Assembly (NCBI GenBank): GCA_035545535.1
Contig: DASZYF010000206.1
Coordinates: forward strand, 1 to 20,805
Source: DASZYF01 sp035545535
Lineage (GTDB): Bacteria > Actinomycetota > Actinomycetes > Mycobacteriales > CAJCIY01
DNA length: 20,805 bases
Direction of reading: 5' to 3'
A program made the translations under genes and the position numbers. Shown here piece after piece: positions 13,817 to 20,640 of this stretch (position 1 is the stretch's first letter; each line of letters starts with the position of its first letter). The notes beneath the pieces were generated by a model, which saw nothing but the letters and a program-made list of their open reading frames with translations, was not told the DNA's origin and ran no database searches.

Positions 13817-16168
13817 CTAGAGGCCGGTGATGTAGCCGGTCGGGAGCAGCGTCAGCACGTTGATCGGCAGCGACGACAGCAGGCTCGGCGAGATGCCCAT
13901 CGCGGTCGCGAACAGCGCCTCCTGCGAGACGCCGAGCAGCCCGGTCGAGATCGACGAGACCGGGGCGGTCAGGTCGGTGACGGTCGACAGGTTCACCGGC
14001 AGGCCGGCCAGCAGCATGGCGAGCGTCCCGACGACCGGCAGGCTCGCGAGCCCCGGCAGGCCCGGCAGCGACGCGCCGGTGATGTCGCCGCTGGGGAGCA
14101 GCGTGAGGAACGCCGCGGGCAGCTGGGTGAGCGTCGCCGTCGGGATGTTGAGCAGCGACGAGATCGTCGACAGCGCGTTCGCGCTGAGGCCGAGGCTGCC
14201 GATGAGCGTCGTCGACGAGATCGGACCGCTGAGCGTCGCGGGCAGGCCCGTGAGGTAGGTCGACAGCAGACCGCCCGCCTTGACGAGCGCGGCCGGCCAC
14301 ACCGCAGCGTTCTGGAACACGCTGACCGGGAGCTGGTCGACGACCGCGGTCGGGACGTTGAACACCTTCGCGATCGCGGTGATCGTGGCGGCCGGATCGG
14401 CCGCCGACGGGAGCACGCCGAGCGTGTTGGCCACGTCGAAGTCGCTCGGGACCGTCAGCGTCGGGTCGCCGATGCCCAGCAGGCCGAGCGCCGTCTTGAG
14501 CACGCTGCTGACCGCACCCAGCGACAGGCCGTCGAGAGCCGGCAGCTGCGGCAGGTCACCGGGCAGCGTGACGAGCGACGCGGGCAGTGCCTTGAGCACG
14601 CCCACCGGCAGCTGCACGAACGCGTCCGAGGGGACGCCGAGGCCGGCCGCCAGCTGGTCGACGATGGTGCCCGGCAGCGTCAGCGACGCCACGACCTCCG
14701 CGACCGTCGTGGTCGGGTCGAGGCCCGTCGGGATGGTGATGGGCAGCGTCGGCACCGTGATGCCGCCACCGCCGCCACCGCCACCGCCACCGCCGCCACC
14801 GCTCGCGACGCCGTAGAGGCTGCTCGGCAGCAGGTGCAGCGCGAGGAGCGGCAGCTGCGTGACGGTCGCGCCCGGCACGTTGAAGATCGTCGCCAGCGAG
14901 CTCGCCTCACCCGCGGTGAGGTTGGCCGCCGGCAGCGACCCGAGCGCCTGCGTGACGTTGGTGTCCGCGGGCAGCACCAGGGGGAAGCCGGTGAGCCCGT
15001 GGGCGAGCAGCGAGGTGAGGAGCGTGACGAGGTCGGCGCCGAGGTCGATGCCCGTGAGGCCGGGCAGCCCGGGCAGGTTCCCGGCCCCGACGATCGAGGT
15101 CGGTGACGTCTCCGTGAGCAGCGCGAGGTAGCCGACCGGAAGGGAGGGCAGCACCGACGGCGGCGTGCTCAGCAGCGAGGCGATCTCGTTCACGATCGTG
15201 CTCGCGTCGGCGCCGGTGATGCCGAGCTGGTCGAGCAGGTCCTGGACGGTCTTGGTCGGGTCGAGGCCGACGGGGATCGTGATCGGCAGGCCGACCGTCG
15301 CCGGAGCGCCGGCGTGCAGCAACGAGCCGGGCAGCAGGAGCAGGGCGACCAGCGGCAGCTGCCCCACCGTGCTCGACGAGACGCCGAACAGCGCGCCCAG
15401 CGTGCCGCGCTGCGCGAACGAGATGAGCGACACCTGGTCGATCGGCGTCGTGAGCTTCACACCGCTGGTCGGCACGTTGATCGGCAGGCCGGTCAGGTAG
15501 GAGAGCTGGCCGAGCAGGTTGTAGCCGAGGTTCAGGTCCACGAGGCCGGGCAGGCGCGGCAGGCCGTTCGGCGGCAGCGACAGCTCGGAGGTGGGGAGCA
15601 GGCCGAGGTAGCCGACCGGCAGCGTGCCGAGCACGTTCGCGGGCGTCACCAGCTGCGCCGCGACCGCGGCCAGCTGGTCGGCCGAAAGGATCGAGCTGAG
15701 CGGTGTCGTCGGCGTGGCGGTGGCCGGCACGACGACGGGGAACGTGTGCGCCGCCGGCGGGGTCGGGTTGGTCGGCGTCGGCTTCGCGTGGACGACGACC
15801 TTCTTCGTCTTGACGGACCGCTTCTTGTGCTTGTCGACGATCGTCACGGTCACCGTGTACGTGCCGGCCTTCGCGTAGCTGTGCTTGGTCGAGCCCTTGA
15901 GCGTCTTGAGGTGGACCGCCTTCGTGTGGTCGCCGAAGGAGATCGTGATGCTCTTGACACTGTCGTGCTTGGGCACCTTCGTCCCGTGCACGTCGACGAG
16001 GACGGGAGAGCCGACCGCGGGTGCTGCCGTGCTCACGCGAAGGGCAGCGGCGAGCTTCTTGACCACCCCCGCGGGAGCTGCGCTCGCGGCCGTGCCGGCC
16101 GCGACGGTGATGACAGCGGCGCCCAGGCCGAGGGCGACGGTCCGGGCGAAGGGAGTGGTTGACCGCAT
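13817..16168 (-). CDS. Secreted PKD-domain protein with eight QLPV/LLP repeats (unrecognised family)
   Basis: 783 residues. ATG 16168 is chosen over an upstream ATG because GAGGAGAG lies 7 bases before it. Residues 1-31 are a signal peptide ending ASA-AP. Residues about 45-135 resemble a PKD/Ig-like domain (ISFGDHTK...HSYAKAGTYTVTVTIVDKHKKRSVKTKKVVV), followed by a Pro/Thr linker. From ~150 to the end the protein is rich in Leu, Pro, Gly, Thr and Ala and repeats a motif of the form hxVPxxxVxQLPVxxLxLLPxxL eight times, with its LP at about residues 183, 271, 343, 439, 520, 613, 683 and 767. Motifs alternate in two classes, giving four units of about 165 residues; many are followed by LPGLPGL. 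A run of 13 glycines (457-469) splits the array. No transmembrane anchor, LPXTG or catalytic motif is visible. I do not recognise the repeat; a surface or extracellular structural role is inferred. Confidence 0.85.
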   Translation of the reverse strand: MRSTTPFARTVALGLGAAVITVAAGTAASAAPAGVVKKLAAALRVSTAAPAVGSPVLVDVHGTKVPKHDSVKSITISFGDHTKAVHLKTLKGSTKHSYAKAGTYTVTVTIVDKHKKRSVKTKKVVVHAKPTPTNPTPPAAHTFPVVVPATATPTTPLSSILSADQLAAVAAQLVTPANVLGTLPVGYLGLLPTSELSLPPNGLPRLPGLVDLNLGYNLLGQLSYLTGLPINVPTSGVKLTTPIDQVSLISFAQRGTLGALFGVSSSTVGQLPLVALLLLPGSLLHAGAPATVGLPITIPVGLDPTKTVQDLLDQLGITGADASTIVNEIASLLSTPPSVLPSLPVGYLALLTETSPTSIVGAGNLPGLPGLTGIDLGADLVTLLTSLLAHGLTGFPLVLPADTNVTQALGSLPAANLTAGEASSLATIFNVPGATVTQLPLLALHLLPSSLYGVASGGGGGGGGGGGGGITVPTLPITIPTGLDPTTTVAEVVASLTLPGTIVDQLAAGLGVPSDAFVQLPVGVLKALPASLVTLPGDLPQLPALDGLSLGAVSSVLKTALGLLGIGDPTLTVPSDFDVANTLGVLPSAADPAATITAIAKVFNVPTAVVDQLPVSVFQNAAVWPAALVKAGGLLSTYLTGLPATLSGPISSTTLIGSLGLSANALSTISSLLNIPTATLTQLPAAFLTLLPSGDITGASLPGLPGLASLPVVGTLAMLLAGLPVNLSTVTDLTAPVSSISTGLLGVSQEALFATAMGISPSLLSSLPINVLTLLPTGYITGL
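14762..14800 (-). repeat. Trinucleotide microsatellite encoding 13 glycines
   Basis: Thirteen consecutive GGC/GGT codons (on the plus strand GCC/ACC triplets) lie inside the secreted repeat protein. Slippage in multiples of three would lengthen or shorten a flexible linker without breaking the frame. Confidence 0.9.
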
Positions 16169-16310
16169 ACGGGTGCTCTCCTCATGAGTTGTCACTACAT
16201 CGTCGGGACCTGGTCGCTCAGATGAGATGGCCCGTTGTTGTCATCTGGTGGCGGTTCGTCGGGATCTGTCCGAACGGACGGCTCACCGCCGCCAAGTAGC
16301 GTCAGGCGGC
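16169..16310. promoter_or_regulatory. Divergent control region, secreted repeat protein / TesB-MaoC operon
   Basis: This 142-base gap lies between divergently transcribed genes. It contains an inverted repeat CAGATGA (16219-16225) / TCATCTG (16241-16247), whose centres are 22 bases apart, or two turns of DNA, which would suit a dimeric regulator. Promoter boxes could not be assigned with confidence. Confidence 0.35.
16176..16183 (-). promoter_or_regulatory. Ribosome binding site deciding the start of the secreted repeat protein
   Basis: The minus strand reads GAGGAGAG, 7 bases before ATG 16168. It favours this ATG, which directly opens the signal peptide, over the in-frame ATG nine codons upstream (16195). 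Confidence 0.75.
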
Positions 16311-17120
16311 GTGAGGCCGACCGTCGCCGACGCGTTGGCGCTGGCGCACCGGGCCGACGGCCGCTGGACGGCACCCGCGGTCGGACCGGTCGGCAAGCGG
16401 GCCTACGGGGGGCAGACGTGCGCGCAGGCGGTCGTCGCCGCGGCCCGCACGGTGCCGACGGCGCACGAGCTGCGCACCGTGCACGCGCAGTACCTCCGCG
16501 CGGGTGATGCCGGCACACCGCTGTCCTACGAGGTCGAGGAGGTCCGCACCGGGCGCACCGCGTCGACCCGCCGCGTGACGGGTGGGCAAGACGGCCGCGA
16601 CATGGTCTCGGTCACCGCGACCTTCGCCGAGCCCTCGCCGGGACTCGAGCACGGGCGCATCGCGGTGCCCCACCGGCCGGAGGACCTGCCGATGACCGGG
16701 CCGCCCGGTCCGGCGCTCGCGCTGCCACCGGACGCGTTCGACATCCGCATCGCCGACGACGGTGCGGCCGACGCGTTCGTGCGGCGCCTCTGGTGGCGCT
16801 ACCTGCTCGAGCCGCCGTCGGAGCCCTTGCTGCACTCCGCGATGGCGGTGTTCGTCGGCGATCTCTACGTGATGGAGGTCGCCGCGCGCGCACACGGCCT
16901 CGGCATCGAGGACCGCTCCATCCGGCGCGCGACGACCGACTGGGCGCTCTGGTTCCACCGGCCCGTGCGGGTCGAGGAGTGGAACGTGCTCGAGCTGCGC
17001 TCACCCGCGGCGAGCAGTGGCCGCGGCATCGTCCTCGGGACGCTCGCGAACGCCGACGGCACCGTCCTGATGACGATGGTCCAGGAGGGCCTGCTCGCCG
17101 AACGGGAACCCGCGCGGTGA
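16311..17120 (+). CDS. Acyl-CoA thioesterase II (TesB-like, double hot-dog)
   Basis: 269 residues from GTG 16311. The N-terminal hot-dog carries RAYGGQTCAQAVVAAARTVP followed by HELRTVHAQYLRAGDAGTPLSYEVEEVRTGRTASTRRV, a clear TesB pattern. The C-terminal hot-dog carries RRATTDWALWFHRPVRVEEWNVLELRSPAASSGRGIVLGTLANADGTVLMTMVQEG. The family's catalytic Asp, Ser/Thr and Gln appear as D210 (TTDW), the Ser pair of AASSGRG, and Q258 (VQEG). TesB enzymes cleave acyl-CoA thioesters to free acid and CoA in the cytosol. The upstream frame is open further but has no start with a good ribosome binding site and no conserved sequence. It is 19 bases upstream of the MaoC gene, so the two likely form one transcript. 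The acyl chain preference is unknown. Confidence 0.9.
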   Translation: MRPTVADALALAHRADGRWTAPAVGPVGKRAYGGQTCAQAVVAAARTVPTAHELRTVHAQYLRAGDAGTPLSYEVEEVRTGRTASTRRVTGGQDGRDMVSVTATFAEPSPGLEHGRIAVPHRPEDLPMTGPPGPALALPPDAFDIRIADDGAADAFVRRLWWRYLLEPPSEPLLHSAMAVFVGDLYVMEVAARAHGLGIEDRSIRRATTDWALWFHRPVRVEEWNVLELRSPAASSGRGIVLGTLANADGTVLMTMVQEGLLAEREPAR

Positions 17121-17139
17121 GCTGCGCCATGATCTGTCC

Positions 17140-17607
17140 GTGACCGAGCCGCGCATCTTCGCCAACCCGTCCGAGCTGGCCGCCCTCGTCGGCGGCGACC
17201 CCATCGGGTCGTCGGACTGGATCCAGATCACCCAGGACCGCATCAACTCCTTCGCCGAGGCGACCGGCGACTTCCAGTGGATCCACTGCGACGAGGAGAA
17301 GGCTGCGGCGGGTCCGTTCGGCACGACCATCGCGCACGGCTTCCTGACGTTGTCGCTGCTCCCGATGCTCTGGAAGCAGGTGTACCTGGTCGAGGGCGTG
17401 AAGATGGGCGTGAACTACGGCCTCAACAAGGTGCGCTTCCCGTCGCCGGTGCCGGTCGGTTCGCGTGTGCGCGTCACCGTGTCGGTCGCGTCGGTCGAGG
17501 AGCCCGCGCCGAGCACCGTGCAGATCACGCTGTCGAACAGCATCGAGATCGAGGGCGGGACGAAGCCGGCGTGCATCGCGGAGTCCGTCGTCCGCTACAT
17601 GCTCTGA
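17140..17607 (+). CDS. MaoC-like (R)-specific enoyl-CoA hydratase
   Basis: 155 residues from GTG 17140, the normal size of a single hot-dog MaoC dehydratase. The hydratase-2 signature is present as SFAEATGDFQWIHCDEEKAAAGPFGTTIAHGFLTLSLLP, with the catalytic Asp44 and His49 of the D-x-x-x-x-H motif. The family adds water to trans-2-enoyl-CoA to give (R)-3-hydroxyacyl-CoA, or the reverse. It follows the TesB gene by 19 bases and probably shares its promoter. It converges on a crotonase-type enoyl-CoA hydratase whose stop lies 12 bases beyond. That neighbour works on the (S) stereochemistry, so the locus may handle both, or the two may act on different substrates. No signal peptide is seen. The start has no strong ribosome binding site. 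Confidence 0.92.
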   Translation: MTEPRIFANPSELAALVGGDPIGSSDWIQITQDRINSFAEATGDFQWIHCDEEKAAAGPFGTTIAHGFLTLSLLPMLWKQVYLVEGVKMGVNYGLNKVRFPSPVPVGSRVRVTVSVASVEEPAPSTVQITLSNSIEIEGGTKPACIAESVVRYML

Positions 17608-17619
17608 ACCACTGGGTGA

Positions 17620-18384
17620 TCAGGTAGCGGTCCACTTCGGGGGGCGCTTCTCGGCGAACGCGGTCGCGCCTTCGCGCGCGTCGTTGCTCGCGAAGATCGT
17701 CGGCAGCACCTCCAGCTGCAGGGCCCAGCCCTCATCGACGGTGTGCTCGGCCGCGAAGTCGAGCACCTTCTTCGTCGCGGCGAGCGCGAGGGGGCCGTTC
17801 GGCGTGATGCGGGCGGCCAGCGCGAGCGCGCCGTCGAGCGCGCCGCCCTTCGGCGTCAGCGCGTTCACCAGGCCGATGGCGTGCGCCGCCTTCGCGGACA
17901 ACGGGTCGCCGGTGAGCGCGAGCTCGTAGGCGAGGTTGAGCGGGATCTTGCCGGGCATGCGCAGCAGCCCGCCGGCCCCCGCGACGAGGCCGCGCTTCAC
18001 CTCGGGGATGCCGAGCTGGGCATCCTCGGCGGCGACGATCATGTCGGCCGCGAGCGCGATCTCCGTGCCGCCGGCGAGCGCCCAACCCTCGATCGCCGCG
18101 ATGAGCGGCTTGCGCGGCGGGCGCGAGGTGATGCCGCCGAAGCCGCGGTCCGGGCTCATCACGTCCTCGCCACTGACGAACGCCTTGAGATCCATGCCGG
18201 CGCAGAACGTGCCACCTGCCCCGGTGATGATGGCGAGCTTCAGCTCCGGCGTGGACTCGAGCTCGTCGATCGCCGCGCACACCGCATCGGACACCGCACG
18301 GTTCACCGCGTTGCGCTGGTCCGGACGGTTGATGGTGATGATCTGCAGACCGTCGCGGCGTTCGACGAGCACGACATCGGACAA
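17620..18384 (-). CDS. Enoyl-CoA hydratase (crotonase family)
   Basis: 254 residues. It is a crotonase fold protein with TINRPDQRNAVNRAVSDAV near the start, the oxyanion-hole segments CAGMDLK (61-67) and ALAGGTE (102-108), and IPEVKRGLVAGAGGLLRMPGKIP. The two catalytic glutamates of true hydratases are both present as E108 and E128, twenty residues apart as in the mammalian enzyme, so hydratase activity on 2-enoyl-CoA is likely. The protein is cytosolic. Translation begins at TTG 18384, not an ATG: AGGAG lies six bases before it, and the nearby ATG at 18377 is in another frame. It is convergent with MaoC and divergent from the Zincin_1 gene. It probably serves beta-oxidation-like catabolism. 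Confidence 0.93.
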   Translation of the reverse strand: MSDVVLVERRDGLQIITINRPDQRNAVNRAVSDAVCAAIDELESTPELKLAIITGAGGTFCAGMDLKAFVSGEDVMSPDRGFGGITSRPPRKPLIAAIEGWALAGGTEIALAADMIVAAEDAQLGIPEVKRGLVAGAGGLLRMPGKIPLNLAYELALTGDPLSAKAAHAIGLVNALTPKGGALDGALALAARITPNGPLALAATKKVLDFAAEHTVDEGWALQLEVLPTIFASNDAREGATAFAEKRPPKWTAT

Positions 18385-18390
18385 GGTCTT

Positions 18391-18395
18391 CTCCT
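18391..18395 (-). promoter_or_regulatory. Ribosome binding site supporting a TTG start
   Basis: The minus strand reads AGGAG, six bases before TTG 18384 of the enoyl-CoA hydratase gene. It is the main evidence for the unusual start codon. The 68-base gap 18385-18452 to the divergent metallopeptidase gene holds both promoters; no boxes are clear. Confidence 0.7.
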
Positions 18396-18452
18396 GGATC
18401 GGGCGGGCGGCTCGGCCAGGAGCCTACGGAGCGCGCCTCCTACGGTGCGACG

Positions 18453-18878
18453 GTGCCGACCGACCCGGGCGGCCGCAACCTCTTCGCCTCGCCGGACGGG
18501 AAGCAACGGGACGCGCTCTTTCGTTGCACGGGAGTGGAGGTCGACGAGGACACGTTCGGCGGGCTCGTGGAGCAGGCGCTCGACGGCATCCCGCCCAAGC
18601 TCGGCCGGATGATGCGCAACGTCGCGGTGTTCGTCGAGGACGAGGGACGCTCGCCCAACCTGCTCGGTCTCTACGAGGGCATCCCGCTCACGAAGCGCAC
18701 GTCGTCGACCTACGCAGGTGTCCTGCCCGATCGCATCACCATCTACCGGCTGCCGATCGCGCGCCGCTGTCGCACCTATGAAGAGCTGGTGCGGCAGATC
18801 CAGGTGACGGTGGTGCACGAGGTCGGCCACCACTTCGGCCTGTCCGATGCCCGCCTGCACGAGCTCGGCTGGGGCTGA
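18453..18878 (+). CDS. Zincin_1-family metallopeptidase
   Basis: 141 residues from GTG 18453. It carries the zinc-protease motif VVHEVGHHFGLSD with H122, E123 and H126, plus the extra H127 usual in this small family (formerly DUF1025). Upstream, EVDEDTFGGLVEQALDGIPPKLGRMMRNVAVFVEDEG and LLGLYEGIPLTKR are the characteristic N-terminal parts, and the Asp after HHFGL can supply a third metal ligand. The family members are small, compact zincins; cellular targets are mostly unknown. About 25 residues precede the usual family start. GTG 18534 would give a more typical 114-residue protein, so the start is open. No signal peptide is seen. The stop codon lies 2 bases from that of the convergent TetR gene. 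Confidence 0.88.
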   Translation: MPTDPGGRNLFASPDGKQRDALFRCTGVEVDEDTFGGLVEQALDGIPPKLGRMMRNVAVFVEDEGRSPNLLGLYEGIPLTKRTSSTYAGVLPDRITIYRLPIARRCRTYEELVRQIQVTVVHEVGHHFGLSDARLHELGWG

Positions 18879-18880
18879 GC

Positions 18881-19480
18881 TCACACGCCGCGCGCGAGCT
18901 CCCGCAATGCCGCCTCGGCCGCATCGAAGATGCGCTCGGCGTCGTCCCCGCGGCCGAAGCTCTCGATGACTGCCAGCTCCCCGCCGGCGAGGATGCCGGC
19001 GTAGACGCGAGCTCGCACGTCGGGCCGGGCGCCCGGTCCGAGCGAGCGCAGGAGGTAGGTCGACACCGCGTCGATGACCGCTTCGATGCGTTCGCCGCGC
19101 GCCCGCGCGACGACCTCGGGCGCGCCGGACGCGGCTCGTCGCCACAGCTGCGCGAGCTCGGCATCGGGGCGGCTCGTGCGGTAGCAGGTGCGCAGGTGCC
19201 GCCACGCGGCCGTGACCGCGTCGGGTCGCGGTGCGAGGTCGCCGAACGAGGACGTCACCGCGACGACCCCGCGGCGGGGCAGCCGCAGCAGCATGTCTTC
19301 CTTCGTCGCGAAGTAGCGGAAGAGCGTGCGCTGCGAGATGTGCGCCTCCACCGCGATGTCCTCGATGGTCACCGAGTGGTAGCCACGGTCCGCGAACAGC
19401 GTCAGGGCGACGCGCTCGTACTCGTCGAGCAGCTGCTGGCGGCGGCGGTCCCACCCCGACAGCTCCGGCTCCATGGCCAC
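18881..19480 (-). CDS. TetR/AcrR-family transcriptional regulator
   Basis: 199 residues from GTG 19480. The N-terminal helix-turn-helix domain spans about residues 14-62: ALTLFADRGYHSVTIEDIAVEAHISQRTLFRYFATKEDML, a textbook TetR head. The rest is a helical ligand-binding domain with no recognisable specificity. A GGAGG sequence 8 bases before the GTG favours it over ATG 19474 two codons later. A perfect CATGTC-G-GACATG palindrome lies about 40 bases upstream and may be its operator, which would make it self-regulating. It abuts the Zincin_1 gene tail to tail and lies downstream of the DUF1330 gene on the same strand with a 92-base gap. The target genes are unknown. Confidence 0.93.
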   Translation of the reverse strand: MAMEPELSGWDRRRQQLLDEYERVALTLFADRGYHSVTIEDIAVEAHISQRTLFRYFATKEDMLLRLPRRGVVAVTSSFGDLAPRPDAVTAAWRHLRTCYRTSRPDAELAQLWRRAASGAPEVVARARGERIEAVIDAVSTYLLRSLGPGARPDVRARVYAGILAGGELAVIESFGRGDDAERIFDAAEAALRELARGV

Positions 19481-19488
19481 ATGATCGC

Positions 19489-19493
19489 CCTCC
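19489..19493 (-). promoter_or_regulatory. Ribosome binding site deciding the TetR start
   Basis: The minus strand reads GGAGG with 8 bases to GTG 19480, and 14 to the next in-frame ATG (19474). The spacing supports the GTG. Confidence 0.6.
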
Positions 19494-19521
19494 GCTGCAT
19501 CGAGCGGACGGGCTTCCGGCA

Positions 19522-19534
19522 CATGTCGGACATG
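19522..19534. promoter_or_regulatory. Candidate TetR operator (perfect palindrome)
   Basis: CATGTC-G-GACATG, with 6-bp perfect arms and a 1-base centre, lies 42 bases upstream of the TetR start. Position and symmetry fit autoregulation; binding is inferred only. Confidence 0.4.
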
Positions 19535-19572
19535 GCTCTTCGGGCCTGCGCTCCGTCGTGAGGACGAGCGTG

Positions 19573-19863
19573 CTAGGCGACGCCTTCGACCACGACCATG
19601 TTGTAGGTGCCGGCTCCGGCGCGGACCTCGCGCGCTTCGCGGTAGTCGTCGGACTCGTACCACGCGCGGGCCGCCGCGACGCTGTCGAACCAGATCACGA
19701 CGAGCCGCTCCGGGTCCCACGAACCTTCGAGGACGACAGTCTCGCCGCCGCGCGCGACGAAGTGTCCTCCGTGGCGCTCGACGCTCGGCTTCGACAGGGC
19801 GCGATAGGCGTTGGCCTTGTCCTGGTCGGTCGTCGTCACGTCCACGACCACGTAGGCAGTCAC
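19573..19863 (-). CDS. DUF1330 domain protein
   Basis: 96 residues from GTG 19863, the full normal length of this small alpha/beta (ferredoxin-like, dimeric) family. It opens TAYVVVDVTTTDQDKANAYRALSKPSVERHGGHFVARGG, continues ETVVLEGSWDPERLVVIWFDSVAAARAWYESDDYREAREVR and ends NMVVVEGV, which matches the DUF1330 pattern closely. Its biochemical role is not established; the fold is shared with Dabb and antibiotic-biosynthesis monooxygenase domains. No signal peptide is seen. It has a 32-base gap from the CAP gene upstream on the same strand and could be co-transcribed with it, although one product is secreted and the other cytosolic. The start has no clear ribosome binding site. Confidence 0.9.
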   Translation of the reverse strand: MTAYVVVDVTTTDQDKANAYRALSKPSVERHGGHFVARGGETVVLEGSWDPERLVVIWFDSVAAARAWYESDDYREAREVRAGAGTYNMVVVEGVA

Positions 19864-19895
19864 GTCGCGGACGCTACCGGGCCCGCGGGCGGGGC

Positions 19896-20531
19896 TCAGT
19901 GGACGAGGTGCGCCAGGTTCGCGGTGCTGGTCAGCGCGGTGGTGATGGCGTGCGTGCGGTTCGCGCCGTAGCGGGTGCTGTACGCGTCGGTGAAGTCCAT
20001 CGTGTTGTAGGTGGTGACGTGGCCCGACGCGTCGCGCACGGGGATCGCACCGACACCGATGAAGCGCACGGCCGGGTCGAGGATGTTCGCGCGGTGGTGC
20101 GGGCTCCCCATGTAGGCCGCGAAGAGGGTGTCGGCGTTGCCGTCCTCCTCCATGCCGACGTTCTCCAAGACGGTGAGCCACTGGCTGCTGCCCGCGCGCG
20201 ACAGCTGCGTGGTGATCGCCGGGTTGTGCGACAGGCCGTGCTGCTCGACCAGCGTGATCGTCCAGCGGCGGGCGACGTCGGTGGTGCCGGGCATCGCGCG
20301 GAGCGGCTTGAGGCCGTGGGCGGCGCGGGCCTGGTTGGTGAGGAAGACGATGCGGGACTCGAAGCTCGTGAGTGCCGCGTGGCTCGCGCGGTAGGCCGCG
20401 GTGTGCCGGGTGACGGACGCCGCGGCGGTCTGCGCGGTGGCGGCGGTGGCGGCCGGCGCGAGGGCCAGCAGGCCGGCGACCGAGGCGCCGAGGGCGGCGG
20501 TGGCGAGGCGAGCGGTGCGCTTCGTTTCCAT
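19896..20531 (-). CDS. Secreted CAP (SCP/PR1-like) domain protein
   Basis: 211 residues from ATG 20531. A signal peptide (KRTARLATAALGASVAGLLALAPAATA) covers about residues 4-30. The CAP domain follows (about 58-185): FLTNQARAAHGLKPL, the first His in GLSHN, ENVGMEEDG with the conserved Glu, SPHHRANILDPAVRFIGVGAIPV with the second His, and a final strand TTYNTMDFTD. The His/Glu/His cavity residues of the family are all present. Bacterial CAP proteins are extracellular; proposed roles include cell-envelope association, lipid binding and protease-like activity, none proven for this type. There is no membrane anchor or cell-wall motif, and the C-terminal ~30 residues are a short extension. The 5' leader is rich in hairpins. 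Confidence 0.92.
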   Translation of the reverse strand: METKRTARLATAALGASVAGLLALAPAATAATAQTAAASVTRHTAAYRASHAALTSFESRIVFLTNQARAAHGLKPLRAMPGTTDVARRWTITLVEQHGLSHNPAITTQLSRAGSSQWLTVLENVGMEEDGNADTLFAAYMGSPHHRANILDPAVRFIGVGAIPVRDASGHVTTYNTMDFTDAYSTRYGANRTHAITTALTSTANLAHLVH

Positions 20532-20640
20532 GGCCCGGGCTTCGGGGATTAGGCCGAATGGGCGTTCACCCATCCGGGTGAACGGCGGCACTCTGTGTCT
20601 ACCGCGAAGGCGCTTCGTGACTGTGCGTAGTCACGATGGG
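20532..20640 (-). promoter_or_regulatory. Hairpin-rich 5' leader of the CAP gene
   Basis: Three stem-loops lie directly upstream of the CAP start: a 9-bp stem with an ATCC/GGAT loop (20563-20584), a 5-bp stem (20605-20617) and a 7-bp stem with a 6-base loop (20616-20635) that competes at one end with the second. The order suggests a folded leader RNA. It does not match the c-di-AMP or c-di-GMP riboswitch consensus as I know them. Cis-regulation is inferred only. Confidence 0.4.

Noticed and set aside
18372..18380. CGACATCGG, the arm of the palindromic repeat, inside the enoyl-CoA hydratase start
   Set aside because: It is a lone 9-mer within coding sequence without a partner arm; a similar lone 9-mer occurs at 9681-9689.
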